A stretch of DNA of 64,000 bases from Clostridiales bacterium (GTDB taxonomy: Bacteria > Bacillota > Clostridia > Christensenellales > Aristaeellaceae). The translations under genes and the position numbers were made by a program. The notes under the pieces are model-generated. The model made no database searches. It was not told the DNA's origin and saw nothing but the letters and a program-made list of their open reading frames with translations. The stretch covers positions 62,001-126,000 of the forward strand of contig SVGL01000005.1 in the NCBI GenBank assembly GCA_015056325.1, in the 5' to 3' direction. Below, piece by piece: positions 42,846-49,587 of this stretch; positions within the stretch are counted from its first letter, which is position 1; each line of letters starts with the position of its first letter.

Positions 42846-43283
42846 TTGAATTCTGTCTTGTTTGCTTTTTTTATCCTCATACTCTATGCTATTGCTCATT
42901 ACATCGCAAAAATAAGAACATCCAAACAGTTTACAAAGGGAATAATCCAGCTGCTAGAACAATCACATACCGGACGGATAAAATCATTGGACTGGACTTT
43001 TCGGGTTGATGAGCAAGTAAAGCATGATTTGATATATCCTCTCTCTTTAGAGCAAGTCATTCAAATCAGGCAGTGTAAAGATCCTCTAGAAAAATCTTTT
43101 GTCTATCAGATTGCCAAGTTTGAAATGAGCCAACAAATTGCAGTAGCAAAAGTAAATGTTAGTATAGATTTTGACGATCCACTTAGTCAGACCCGTATAC
43201 ACCTATCCAATATACCGATAACTATTCACTGTCGTCTTGTTTCAAAAGAAGGATGGGTCGTTTGGAAAGTATGTCATTCATAA
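42846..43283 (+). CDS. Possible immunity protein of RHS cassette 1
   Basis: A 145-residue protein starting at TTG 42846 (GAAAGGGG 8 nt upstream); the ORF-track start at 42828 overlaps the toxin-like tail. It has one N-terminal membrane helix (SVLFAFFILILYAIAHYIA) and a soluble C-terminal part with alternating strands (IAVAKVNVSIDFDD, IHLSNIPITIHCRLV). Position immediately after an RHS C-terminal module is where immunity genes lie, and membrane-anchored immunity proteins are known. I do not recognise the family. Base composition is AT-rich like the rest of the island. Confidence 0.55.
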   Translation: MNSVLFAFFILILYAIAHYIAKIRTSKQFTKGIIQLLEQSHTGRIKSLDWTFRVDEQVKHDLIYPLSLEQVIQIRQCKDPLEKSFVYQIAKFEMSQQIAVAKVNVSIDFDDPLSQTRIHLSNIPITIHCRLVSKEGWVVWKVCHS

Positions 43284-43380
43284 TTTGACGAACATAGTAT
43301 GGTGGCAAGACAAGTATCTTTAACCCTTATTCTTCTGCTGGCCATCCAGTCACACGCCGAGTGGCCTTTTCTCTTGTCTG

Positions 43381-43704
43381 CACTTCTTCTACGATGCCAG
43401 CAATAAGCCTGCCATCGTTGAGTTCAATGGCACCAAGTATGCCTATGTGCACAACCTGCAAGGCGATATCGTTGCAATTCTAGACAGTGATGGCACTGCC
43501 GTTGTCAACTATGTGTATGATGCTTGGGGCCATCCCATCAACAAGACTGGCGGCATGGCTAACACCTTGGGCGCTGTGCAGCCCTTCCGGTATCGTGGCT
43601 ATGTTTACGATGAAGAGACGGGGCTGTATTATCTCAGAAGCCGCTACTACAATGAAGTACAGTGTCGCTTTGCTAATGCTGATGCAATAGTAACCAGAAA
43701 TTAA
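43381..43704 (+). pseudogene. Silent RHS-core cassette 2, truncated tail
   Basis: HFFYDASNKPAIVEFNGTKYAYVHNLQGD continues without stops through YDAWGHPINKTGG and RGYVYDEETGLYYLRSRYY, then ends nearly at once (RFANADAIVTRN, stop). It is closely similar to cassette 1 in the core but diverges completely after the conserved tyrosine-rich motif, which is where RHS toxin tips are exchanged. Upstream lies a GGCCA/TGGCC hairpin like that before cassette 1. No toxin or immunity gene follows. Confidence 0.75.
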
Positions 43705-43796
43705 TACCATATGGCACATCGCTTTTCAAGATTTTACAATTTTCTCACTAGCGTTTTTATGCTTTACTTGCTCTTAGTTCAAAGCTCGGCAATACA

Positions 43797-44108
43797 CTAT
43801 ATCAGAGGGTCTATTTACAAACTGATGTTGATTACATCAAGTTCAAAACGGGAATGCAAACCAACGCAAAATACAATCCCAGTCGTGAACTCGAAATCAT
43901 TGGACATTCTCTAGATATCACAGACAAAGACATTATCGTGGATATGTTTCAATTAGCAACTACGATAAAAATATACTGTCATAACCATAGCGCAATTGGT
44001 TCCTATATCCGAAACCTGATAGCCATCTTTGGAAAAAACAGGTTCGATTCGATTCGCGAAAGCAAACAACTCGAATTTGTTCTACTCAACAATATGGTGT
44101 GGAATTAA
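43797..44108 (+). pseudogene. AbiH-like abortive-infection protein, C-terminal remnant
   Basis: The frame reads YQRVYLQTDVDYIKF then ELEIIGHSLDITDKDIIVDMF and ends with SYIRNLIAIFGKNRFDSIR and a short tail. The G-H-S-L-D-x-T-D-K-D-I motif is the best known signature of AbiH-family phage-defence proteins, where it lies near the C-terminus. The N-terminal about 200 residues are absent; the upstream DNA joins the end of RHS cassette 2. The ATG at 43854 is internal. The gene is therefore a fragment and not an active defence protein. Confidence 0.65.
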
Positions 44109-44200
44109 TGTTCAACCAACAATATCCCACAAATCTCCATATGTGACTATTATCTTTTGAACACGTTGCTCATGATGCGTACATACGTTCTCTTGATGAG

Positions 44201-44242
44201 CTCCGACTCTGAAGGTCGCTGGTTCGAATCCAGTCGGGCGTA
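44201..44242 (+). pseudogene. 3' half of the split tRNA-Arg(CCG) gene
   Basis: CTCCGAC loop, TCTGA stem, AGGTC, T arm GCTGG-TTCGAAT-CCAGT, CGGGCGT and A. Its TCTGA pairs perfectly with TCAGA of the half at 40179-40220; it does not pair with the intact tRNA's TTGGA. Confidence 0.8.
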
Positions 44243-44322
44243 CGTGGAAATCCCCCGGAATCTTGCGAGGTTCCGGGGAATTGTTTTTTTGGAGGATGCA
44301 GGGAATGTGTATGAGGTACATG
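44209..44322 (+). repeat. tRNA-tail direct repeat, copy A
   Basis: A 114-bp unit: tRNA-Arg 3' end, a hairpin terminator (ATCCCCCGGAA...TTCCGGGGAA) and a tail ending TGTATGAGGTACATG. An imperfect copy lies 508 bp further at 44717-44831. Confidence 0.75.
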
Positions 44323-44492
44323 GTGGGCGTACATACCAGCCGCTTTCCGCCACGCAGAAGATCCGGTACTTTACGCTCTGTCTGCCTGAGCTGTGGTCTT
44401 CCCGGCATAGAAGGCGTGCAGAAAAGCTCGCAGACCTTGCCATTCCACGTCAGTTATGATATCATGAAGAAAATCCTTCATGAAAGGTGAAG

Positions 44493-44675
44493 ATGCTGCA
44501 TATGGAACCGAAGGACTACACAGTAGTGAGAATTGAAGGCGAGTACGCCTATCTTTGTGCCGATAATGCCCCGGCAGACGAAGCGCTTTTCATTGCAATG
44601 GCGTTGCTTCCCGCCGAGGTTGACGTAGGCACTAGGCTGCATTACGAGATGTTCTCCTATACGATCATTGAGTAA
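44493..44675 (+). CDS. Small protein of unknown function between tRNA-tail repeats
   Basis: A 60-residue acidic protein (MLHMEPKDYTVVRIEGEYAYLCADN...LPAEVDVGTRLHYEMFSYTIIE). AAAGGTG precedes the ATG; another ATG at 44502 is possible. The layout (strand, strand, ALLP, strand) weakly resembles DUF3006-type proteins, but this is not secure. Its base composition is closer to the chromosome than to the island. It is the only gene in the unit bounded by the two tRNA-tail repeats. Confidence 0.5.
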   Translation: MLHMEPKDYTVVRIEGEYAYLCADNAPADEALFIAMALLPAEVDVGTRLHYEMFSYTIIE

Positions 44676-44716
44676 GGCCCAGACTCCCCCACACCAAGCA
44701 CTTGATCATCCTATTG

Positions 44717-44831
44717 CTGAAGGTCGCTGGTTCGAATCCAGTCGGGCGTACATGAAAATCCCCCGGAATCTTCGCGATTCTGGGGGATTGGTTTGTTTTG
44801 GGAGCAGGCGCTGATATGTATGAGGTACATG
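44717..44831 (+). repeat. tRNA-tail direct repeat, copy B
   Basis: Starts with CTGAAGGTCGCTGG, continues through the tRNA 3' end (to 44750), then a hairpin ATCCCCCGGAATC...GATTCTGGGGGAT and TATGAGGTACATG. It is a second tRNA-Arg 3' half without a 5' half. From here to 44979 no gene is seen. Confidence 0.75.
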
Positions 44832-44979
44832 CAGTATGTACAGCGTTATCACTCGTCTGTCTGCTTAACGGATACATTTTTCAGATACTGCCTCCTCCAT
44901 AGCTGCTGATGCTCAGATATGCTCAGCATGCATTTGGCGGTTATAATCGCAGGATAACCCCAATTATGGAAGAGCAACC

Positions 44980-45675
44980 TTACAATTCTTCTACGTAAGT
45001 GACCCCTTTCATTCCCCTCACGGCTGCAAGCGTGTTATTGTGACTGTGAGGCTTACTGCCTTTTAGGGTGACCACAAAAGCGAGAGTATTGCCGGTCATC
45101 TCATCATGTTCCAACTGAATGCCGCTGGGTTCGATGCCCAAAGCCCGGATGTTGCGCAAAAAATCCCCAAGGGCGGTCTTTTTGTTTAACTCCACATAGA
45201 CCTCCACCACGCGCGTGTTGCGGCGCATACGGTAGTCCATTTCGTGCAGCGTTGTAAGTACCAGGAATACCATCAGCGCTCCGATGAAGGCAATCTCATA
45301 CAGGCCCAAACCGATACTCAGGCCGATACAAGCGCTGGCCCACAAGCCTGCTGCTGTGGTTAGGCCTTTGATCTGGTTATGCCGGGTAACGATGATGGTT
45401 CCTGCACCCAGGAAGCCAATACCACTGATGACCTGAGCGCCAAGGCGAACAGGATCTCCGGTGTGGAAGCATTGATAGACATACTGATTGGTCATCATGA
45501 TCGCACATGCTCCCAGGCAGACCAGCATGTGGGTACGCAGGCCGGCAGGGCGATTCTTCATGCCACGTTCCAGTCCGATAATACCGCCCACAATAACTGC
45601 TACTACCGCGCGTATCATGACTGCCAATGGCGTCAGCGTGCGAATACCGTCAAATGCAGTGACAAAATAATCCAT
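44980..45675 (-). CDS. MgtC/SapB family membrane protein
   Basis: A 231-residue inner-membrane protein. The N-terminal 150 residues are the MgtC domain with four to five helices and the signatures GGIIGLERGMKNRPAGLRTHMLVCLGA and ISGIGFLGAGTIIV. The C-terminal 80 residues are a soluble ACT-like domain (VVEVYVELNKKTALGDFLRNIRALGI). MgtC proteins adapt cells to low magnesium or acid and inhibit the F-ATPase in some pathogens; in many bacteria the role is unclear. GGAG is 8 nt before the ATG. It follows the MBL-fold gene by only 3 bp and shares its transcript. Confidence 0.9.
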   Translation of the reverse strand: MDYFVTAFDGIRTLTPLAVMIRAVVAVIVGGIIGLERGMKNRPAGLRTHMLVCLGACAIMMTNQYVYQCFHTGDPVRLGAQVISGIGFLGAGTIIVTRHNQIKGLTTAAGLWASACIGLSIGLGLYEIAFIGALMVFLVLTTLHEMDYRMRRNTRVVEVYVELNKKTALGDFLRNIRALGIEPSGIQLEHDEMTGNTLAFVVTLKGSKPHSHNNTLAAVRGMKGVTYVEEL

Positions 45676-45678
45676 ATT

Positions 45679-46944
45679 TTATTCTCCATTCTGAACGGAA
45701 AATCCATGTTCAATCTGCTGGTAAAGGGTAGTGCATTTTTCGTGTGGCGCATGGAAAAGCATGACCTGGGCAGTACCAAGCCGACGGCACATATGCAGCG
45801 CATCTGCATCGTCCAGATGGACCTTGATCACGCTTCGATAAGACTGGATAACTGCATTGTGCTTCTCACGCCAATCAGGATCCAGCAGTTGAGCAGCAGG
45901 GGTGCCGGCAGCTGCGTGCCCGGAAATCACCACTGCATTGGCTGCGTCGTGCAGGAAGTGTGCAAGGTATTCCTGACCTTCTGATGTGGTCAGCATACCG
46001 TCGGTGGTAAAATATATGCCACAGGGCGCCTGACAAACCTCGTTCCTCTGTGCGGGTGTGGAGACAGGTCGTACCCCTGCCAGGCAAGCCTCATCGGCAA
46101 TGTCAGTACGAATCCAATCGTTCTGCAGCATCAGCGCTTTGCAGCTGTGCAGAATGCTTTCTTCTGCATAGATGGGTGCATCAGGCAGGCGACGAGCCAG
46201 ATCCAGCAGCATATCGCAGCCGCGGCCTTGAGCGGGCACGGGCAGGAGCAGATGTCCGCCCCGCGCAAGGGTATCACGGGCGATCTGGTGGAGTTCCGCA
46301 TATTGTTCAGCCTGATTTAACGCGGAGGATGCATAGGCGCAGTTGAGCACCGCCGCCTGGCAGCGCGGAGGCATATCCACTGCCAGCGTGGCAGAGCAAA
46401 GGCACATGTCGCCGGAATAGAACAGCGGCCAGGCCACTTGGTTTTCCCAGCCAATGGCGTACCAGAAGCTGCCGGCAGTATGGCCGCTGCGGCCGGCCAG
46501 CACCTGGAAGTCCGCCGCCTGATTCATGCCGTGCAGCAGAGGGGTAAAGCGGATCGCCTGGACATGGCTCTCGTCAAAAGGAACGGGCACATCATGTGCG
46601 CGGCAGTAAGCCATCCACTTGCGGATCATCTTCGGGGTCGCTGCAATGGTCTCTGGGGAAGCGTAAACGCATCCTGTATAGCCCAGCGCATACAGCAAAG
46701 GAAGCGCTGCGGAATGATCCTCGTGGCAATGGGTGAGCAGCACGCCGTCGATCTCCGAAACGATATCAGCATCCAGGGCAGGATAAATCCCTGCAGGATT
46801 GTTCAGTTCGCGCTTGACACCGCAGTCCAGAAGAAGCGTTCCGCGCGGCGAACGGTACAGAAAACAGTTGCGGCCGTTTTCACCGCTGCCGCCCAGGGAT
46901 ATAACGGTTCCCTGTTCAAAATGCAATACAGGCATGGAAGGCAT
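45679..46944 (-). CDS. MBL-fold hydrolase, beta-CASP-like
   Basis: A 421-residue cytoplasmic metallo-hydrolase. The metal motif HCHEDHS is at about residue 72, followed by GHTAGSFWY and FYSGDMC. The C-terminal half (CQAAVLNCAYASSALNQAEQ...HLLLPVPAQGRGCDMLLDLARRL...VISGHAAAGTPA) has the layout of the beta-CASP insert of RNA-processing nucleases, and the last histidine is in MLFHAPHEK. RNase or another phosphoesterase activity is therefore plausible, but the protein is not RNase J. The start has GGTGG 8 nt upstream. It is divergent from a LysR gene with shared operator sequences, and cotranscribed with mgtC. Confidence 0.75.
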   Translation of the reverse strand: MPSMPVLHFEQGTVISLGGSGENGRNCFLYRSPRGTLLLDCGVKRELNNPAGIYPALDADIVSEIDGVLLTHCHEDHSAALPLLYALGYTGCVYASPETIAATPKMIRKWMAYCRAHDVPVPFDESHVQAIRFTPLLHGMNQAADFQVLAGRSGHTAGSFWYAIGWENQVAWPLFYSGDMCLCSATLAVDMPPRCQAAVLNCAYASSALNQAEQYAELHQIARDTLARGGHLLLPVPAQGRGCDMLLDLARRLPDAPIYAEESILHSCKALMLQNDWIRTDIADEACLAGVRPVSTPAQRNEVCQAPCGIYFTTDGMLTTSEGQEYLAHFLHDAANAVVISGHAAAGTPAAQLLDPDWREKHNAVIQSYRSVIKVHLDDADALHMCRRLGTAQVMLFHAPHEKCTTLYQQIEHGFSVQNGE

Positions 46945-46997
46945 ATGGATCCCACCTTTTAATATTCCAAACAGTAATAAAAGAAATGGATGAACTA

Positions 46998-47066
46998 ATT
47001 ATATCACACAATATGTTGTTTTTCACATTCCATTGTGTTATACTGATATGACAAGGTGGAATGTGA
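46998..47066. promoter_or_regulatory. Divergent promoters with a 10-bp inverted repeat
   Basis: The LysR promoter is TTGTTT (47016-47021), 17 bp, TATACT (47039-47044). A minus-strand TATAAT (46998-47003) would serve the MBL-mgtC operon. The perfect inverted repeat TCACATTCCA (47023-47032) and TGGAATGTGA (47057-47066), with a 24-nt spacer, overlaps the LysR promoter and leader and is the likely LysR binding site. Confidence 0.7.
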
Positions 47067-47086
47067 GGAAAGGAGGTATTTGCCCT

Positions 47087-47980
47087 GTGGACAGCGAAAA
47101 AATCAAAAGCCTGTGTGCTGTGGTTGAGACTGGCAGCATGTCGGAGGCGGCGCGGATCCTGTATTGCTCCCAGCCGGCTGTCACCAAGCATATTGCTGCG
47201 CTGGAAAGCGAATTCGGCGTGAAGATATTTCAGCGGGAGGGCAAGCGGCTACTGCTCACGGAGGCAGGCAGGCGCATCCATGCATTTGCCAGCCGCTTTC
47301 TGGATGATTATCAGCAACTTCAGCAGGCGCTCTATCACCTCCGGATGCAGGAGAATCACTGCATTAATTTTGGTGCGACAAATTTCATCGGTACTTACTT
47401 GGTACCGGAGGCGCTGGCTGCCTACAAGGAAGCCCATCCGGACAGACAAGTCATGGTAACCATTGATTTCTGGTCAAACCTCCTGCAACTGCTGCATCGG
47501 GATGAAATTGCCTTTGCGTTGGCGCCACAGACAGAGGAGCTGCTCAATATGGAGGAGCTGGAGCACCTCCCCGTGGCAGAAGACGCGATGTGTCTGATCC
47601 TGCCGCCGGAACATCCGCTGGCCATGCAGGAGGAGATCAGCACCGAAAACCTGCGGGAGATTCCCTTTCTGGTGCCGCAGGGGTTATCGGCCACACGCCG
47701 CTATGTGATGGAACAGTTTGAAAGCCTGGGATTCACTCCGCATGCGCTGCTGGATCTCGGTACGGCACAGGCCGTCAAGCAGGGCGTGATCAACGGTCTG
47801 GGTGTTGGTATTGTTTCCCGCAGATCGGTGCGCATGGAGGAGCTGGCGCAGCGGTTGGTGTGCCGTCCGGTACAAGGTATGCATATGACACGGACGCTGT
47901 GCGTTGTTAAGCGTAAAGACCGGCGGATGACTGCGGAGGAAGCAGCCTGGATCGAAACAGTACGAAACCTGTCGGTGTAA
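47087..47980 (+). CDS. LysR family transcriptional regulator
   Basis: A 297-residue regulator. The helix-turn-helix is MSEAARILYCSQPAVTKHIAALESEFGVKIFQREGK; the C-terminal part is the usual two-lobed effector domain (NFGATNFIGTYLVPEALAAY...VKQGVINGLGVGIVSR). The start is GTG 47087 with AAAGGAGG 10 nt upstream; the ORF-track start at 47033 lies in the operator region. The gene is divergent from the MBL-mgtC operon and 32 bp before the permuted phosphoglycerate mutase, which is probably in its transcript. Genes on both sides are thus likely targets. The effector is unknown. Confidence 0.9.
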   Translation: MDSEKIKSLCAVVETGSMSEAARILYCSQPAVTKHIAALESEFGVKIFQREGKRLLLTEAGRRIHAFASRFLDDYQQLQQALYHLRMQENHCINFGATNFIGTYLVPEALAAYKEAHPDRQVMVTIDFWSNLLQLLHRDEIAFALAPQTEELLNMEELEHLPVAEDAMCLILPPEHPLAMQEEISTENLREIPFLVPQGLSATRRYVMEQFESLGFTPHALLDLGTAQAVKQGVINGLGVGIVSRRSVRMEELAQRLVCRPVQGMHMTRTLCVVKRKDRRMTAEEAAWIETVRNLSV

Positions 47981-48012
47981 GTGAAGCAGATACACGAAAG
48001 GAGTGTTTGAAT

Positions 48013-49587
48013 ATGATGGAAAAGAAATATGGCGGCGCGGCGCTTGCGGAGGCAGTCAGGGCGGCCTATGCAAAGGGCGAAACGGATTACTACCTCAACC
48101 CCATGGTGCTGACCGACGGCGAAGGAAACCCCATCGGCAATGTGCAGGATGGCGACTCGGTCATCTTCTGCTGTCGCCGTGGTGAGCGTGAGATCGAGCT
48201 GACGGATATGTTTGTCGATCCTGCCTTTGACAAGGTCGACCGCAAGTATCTGCCCAATGTGGATTTCTCCATCCTGACGCTCTATCACGATAAGTTCAAG
48301 CATCTCCCGGTGGCCTTCGCCCCTGCCAAGGTAGAGCTGCCTCTGGCACAGGTGATCAGCGAAAGCGGAAAGACCCAGCTGCACTGTGCCGAGTCGGAGA
48401 AATACGCCCATGTGACGTTCTTCTTCAACGGCGGCCGCAATGAGGCTTTCCAGGGAGAGGAGGACATCCGCGTGCCCTCTCCCAAGGGCGTACCTTTCGA
48501 CACCGTTCCTGCACTGAGCCTGCATGAGGTCGTGGAAAAAACCACTGCCAAACTGGGCCAGGTTGACTTCGCTGTCGTTAACTTTGCCAACGGCGACGTG
48601 GTGGGCCATACCGCCAACAGCGAGGCGAAAAAGGCCGCTGCTGCTGCTGTCAGCGCCGAGCTGGAGATCCTGACGAAGGATGCGCTGCAGAAAGGGTATG
48701 TGGTGATGATCACCGCTGACCACGGCAATATAGAGACGCTCTATGGAAAGAATGGTCAGCCCCATGTGGCCCACACAAAGAATCAGGTGCCCTTCCTGGT
48801 GCTGGACGCCAAGGCGGATGCGATCCAGCCCCGCAGCGGCGTGTTGGGCGATGTTGCGCCTACCGTCCTGCAAGCAATGGGCATTGCTCAGCCTGCGATC
48901 ATGACAGGTTCCTCCCTGACGCCTGACCATAACTATGGCGAGGATCGTCAAGTGCTGCTGGTGATCCTGGATGGCTGGGGCTTCGGCACCGGCGACGAGA
49001 ATGATGCGATCCACCTGGGAGAAACGCCCTACTGGGATCAGCTGCTGCGTACCACGCCTTACGCCCGGCTGGACGCCTCCGGCGCAGCGGTGGGCCTGTG
49101 CAGCGGCAAGGCGGGCAACTCCGAGGCTGGTCACATGAACCTTGGCGCCGGCCGTATTGTCCCCCAGGATGATATGCGTCTGGAAAGCGCCATGGCGGAG
49201 GGAACCTTTGCACAGAATCCCGTGTTTGTCCAACAGGTGGAGCGCTGCATCGCAAACAAAAAGGCCCTGCATCTGCTGTCCTACCTGACCCGTGCGTCTT
49301 CCCACGGCTCGATTGATTACCCCCTCTCCCTGACCCGCATGGCCGAAGCGAAGGGATTGAAGGATATCTTCCTGCATATCATCTTTGATGGCCGCAGCAC
49401 GGAGCCCGGCAGCGCGCCCCAGCTTCTGGAAGAACTGGATGCTGAACTGGCGCAAATCGGCGCAGGCAAGGTTGTCAGCGGCGTTGGCCGCGGCCTGGCA
49501 CTGGACCGTGACGGCAATTTCGACAAAGTCAAAAAAGCCTACGACAGCATGGTCGCAGGCGTAGGGGCAGTGTATACGGAGGCTTAA
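48013..49587 (+). CDS. Circularly permuted cofactor-independent phosphoglycerate mutase-like protein
   Basis: A 524-residue member of the alkaline phosphatase superfamily whose halves are in reverse order compared with GpmI. Residues 5-302 match the C-terminal part of GpmI (AYAKGETDYY, DGDSVIF, AESEKYAHVTFFFNGG, NFANGDVVGHT, ITADHGN, VAHTKNQVPF, GDVAPTVLQAMG). Residues 312-524 match its N-terminal part (VLLVILDGWGFG, KAGNSEAGHMNLGAGRIV, FDGRSTEP, DKVKKAYDSMV). Expected metal ligands and the nucleophile serine are kept: Asp195, His199, Asp236, His237, His254, Asp320, Ser370. Substrate positions differ (GRST for GRDT, FCCRRGE for FNFRPDR). ATG 48013 has AAAGGAG 9 nt upstream. Mutase or another phosphotransfer activity is likely; the substrate may have changed. 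Confidence 0.85.
   Translation: MMEKKYGGAALAEAVRAAYAKGETDYYLNPMVLTDGEGNPIGNVQDGDSVIFCCRRGEREIELTDMFVDPAFDKVDRKYLPNVDFSILTLYHDKFKHLPVAFAPAKVELPLAQVISESGKTQLHCAESEKYAHVTFFFNGGRNEAFQGEEDIRVPSPKGVPFDTVPALSLHEVVEKTTAKLGQVDFAVVNFANGDVVGHTANSEAKKAAAAAVSAELEILTKDALQKGYVVMITADHGNIETLYGKNGQPHVAHTKNQVPFLVLDAKADAIQPRSGVLGDVAPTVLQAMGIAQPAIMTGSSLTPDHNYGEDRQVLLVILDGWGFGTGDENDAIHLGETPYWDQLLRTTPYARLDASGAAVGLCSGKAGNSEAGHMNLGAGRIVPQDDMRLESAMAEGTFAQNPVFVQQVERCIANKKALHLLSYLTRASSHGSIDYPLSLTRMAEAKGLKDIFLHIIFDGRSTEPGSAPQLLEELDAELAQIGAGKVVSGVGRGLALDRDGNFDKVKKAYDSMVAGVGAVYTEA

Noticed and set aside
40179-44242. A trans-spliced or permuted tRNA made from the two separated halves
   Set aside because: Trans-splicing of tRNA halves is known in some archaea but not in bacteria. 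The halves lie 4 kb apart and no intron-type ends or joining helices are visible. Integration into the anticodon loop explains the pattern.
48013-49587. Two separate or fused unrelated phosphatase genes
   Set aside because: Each half matches a different, complementary part of the same protein (GpmI), with no duplicated region and with all ligand residues present once. Circular permutation fits better.
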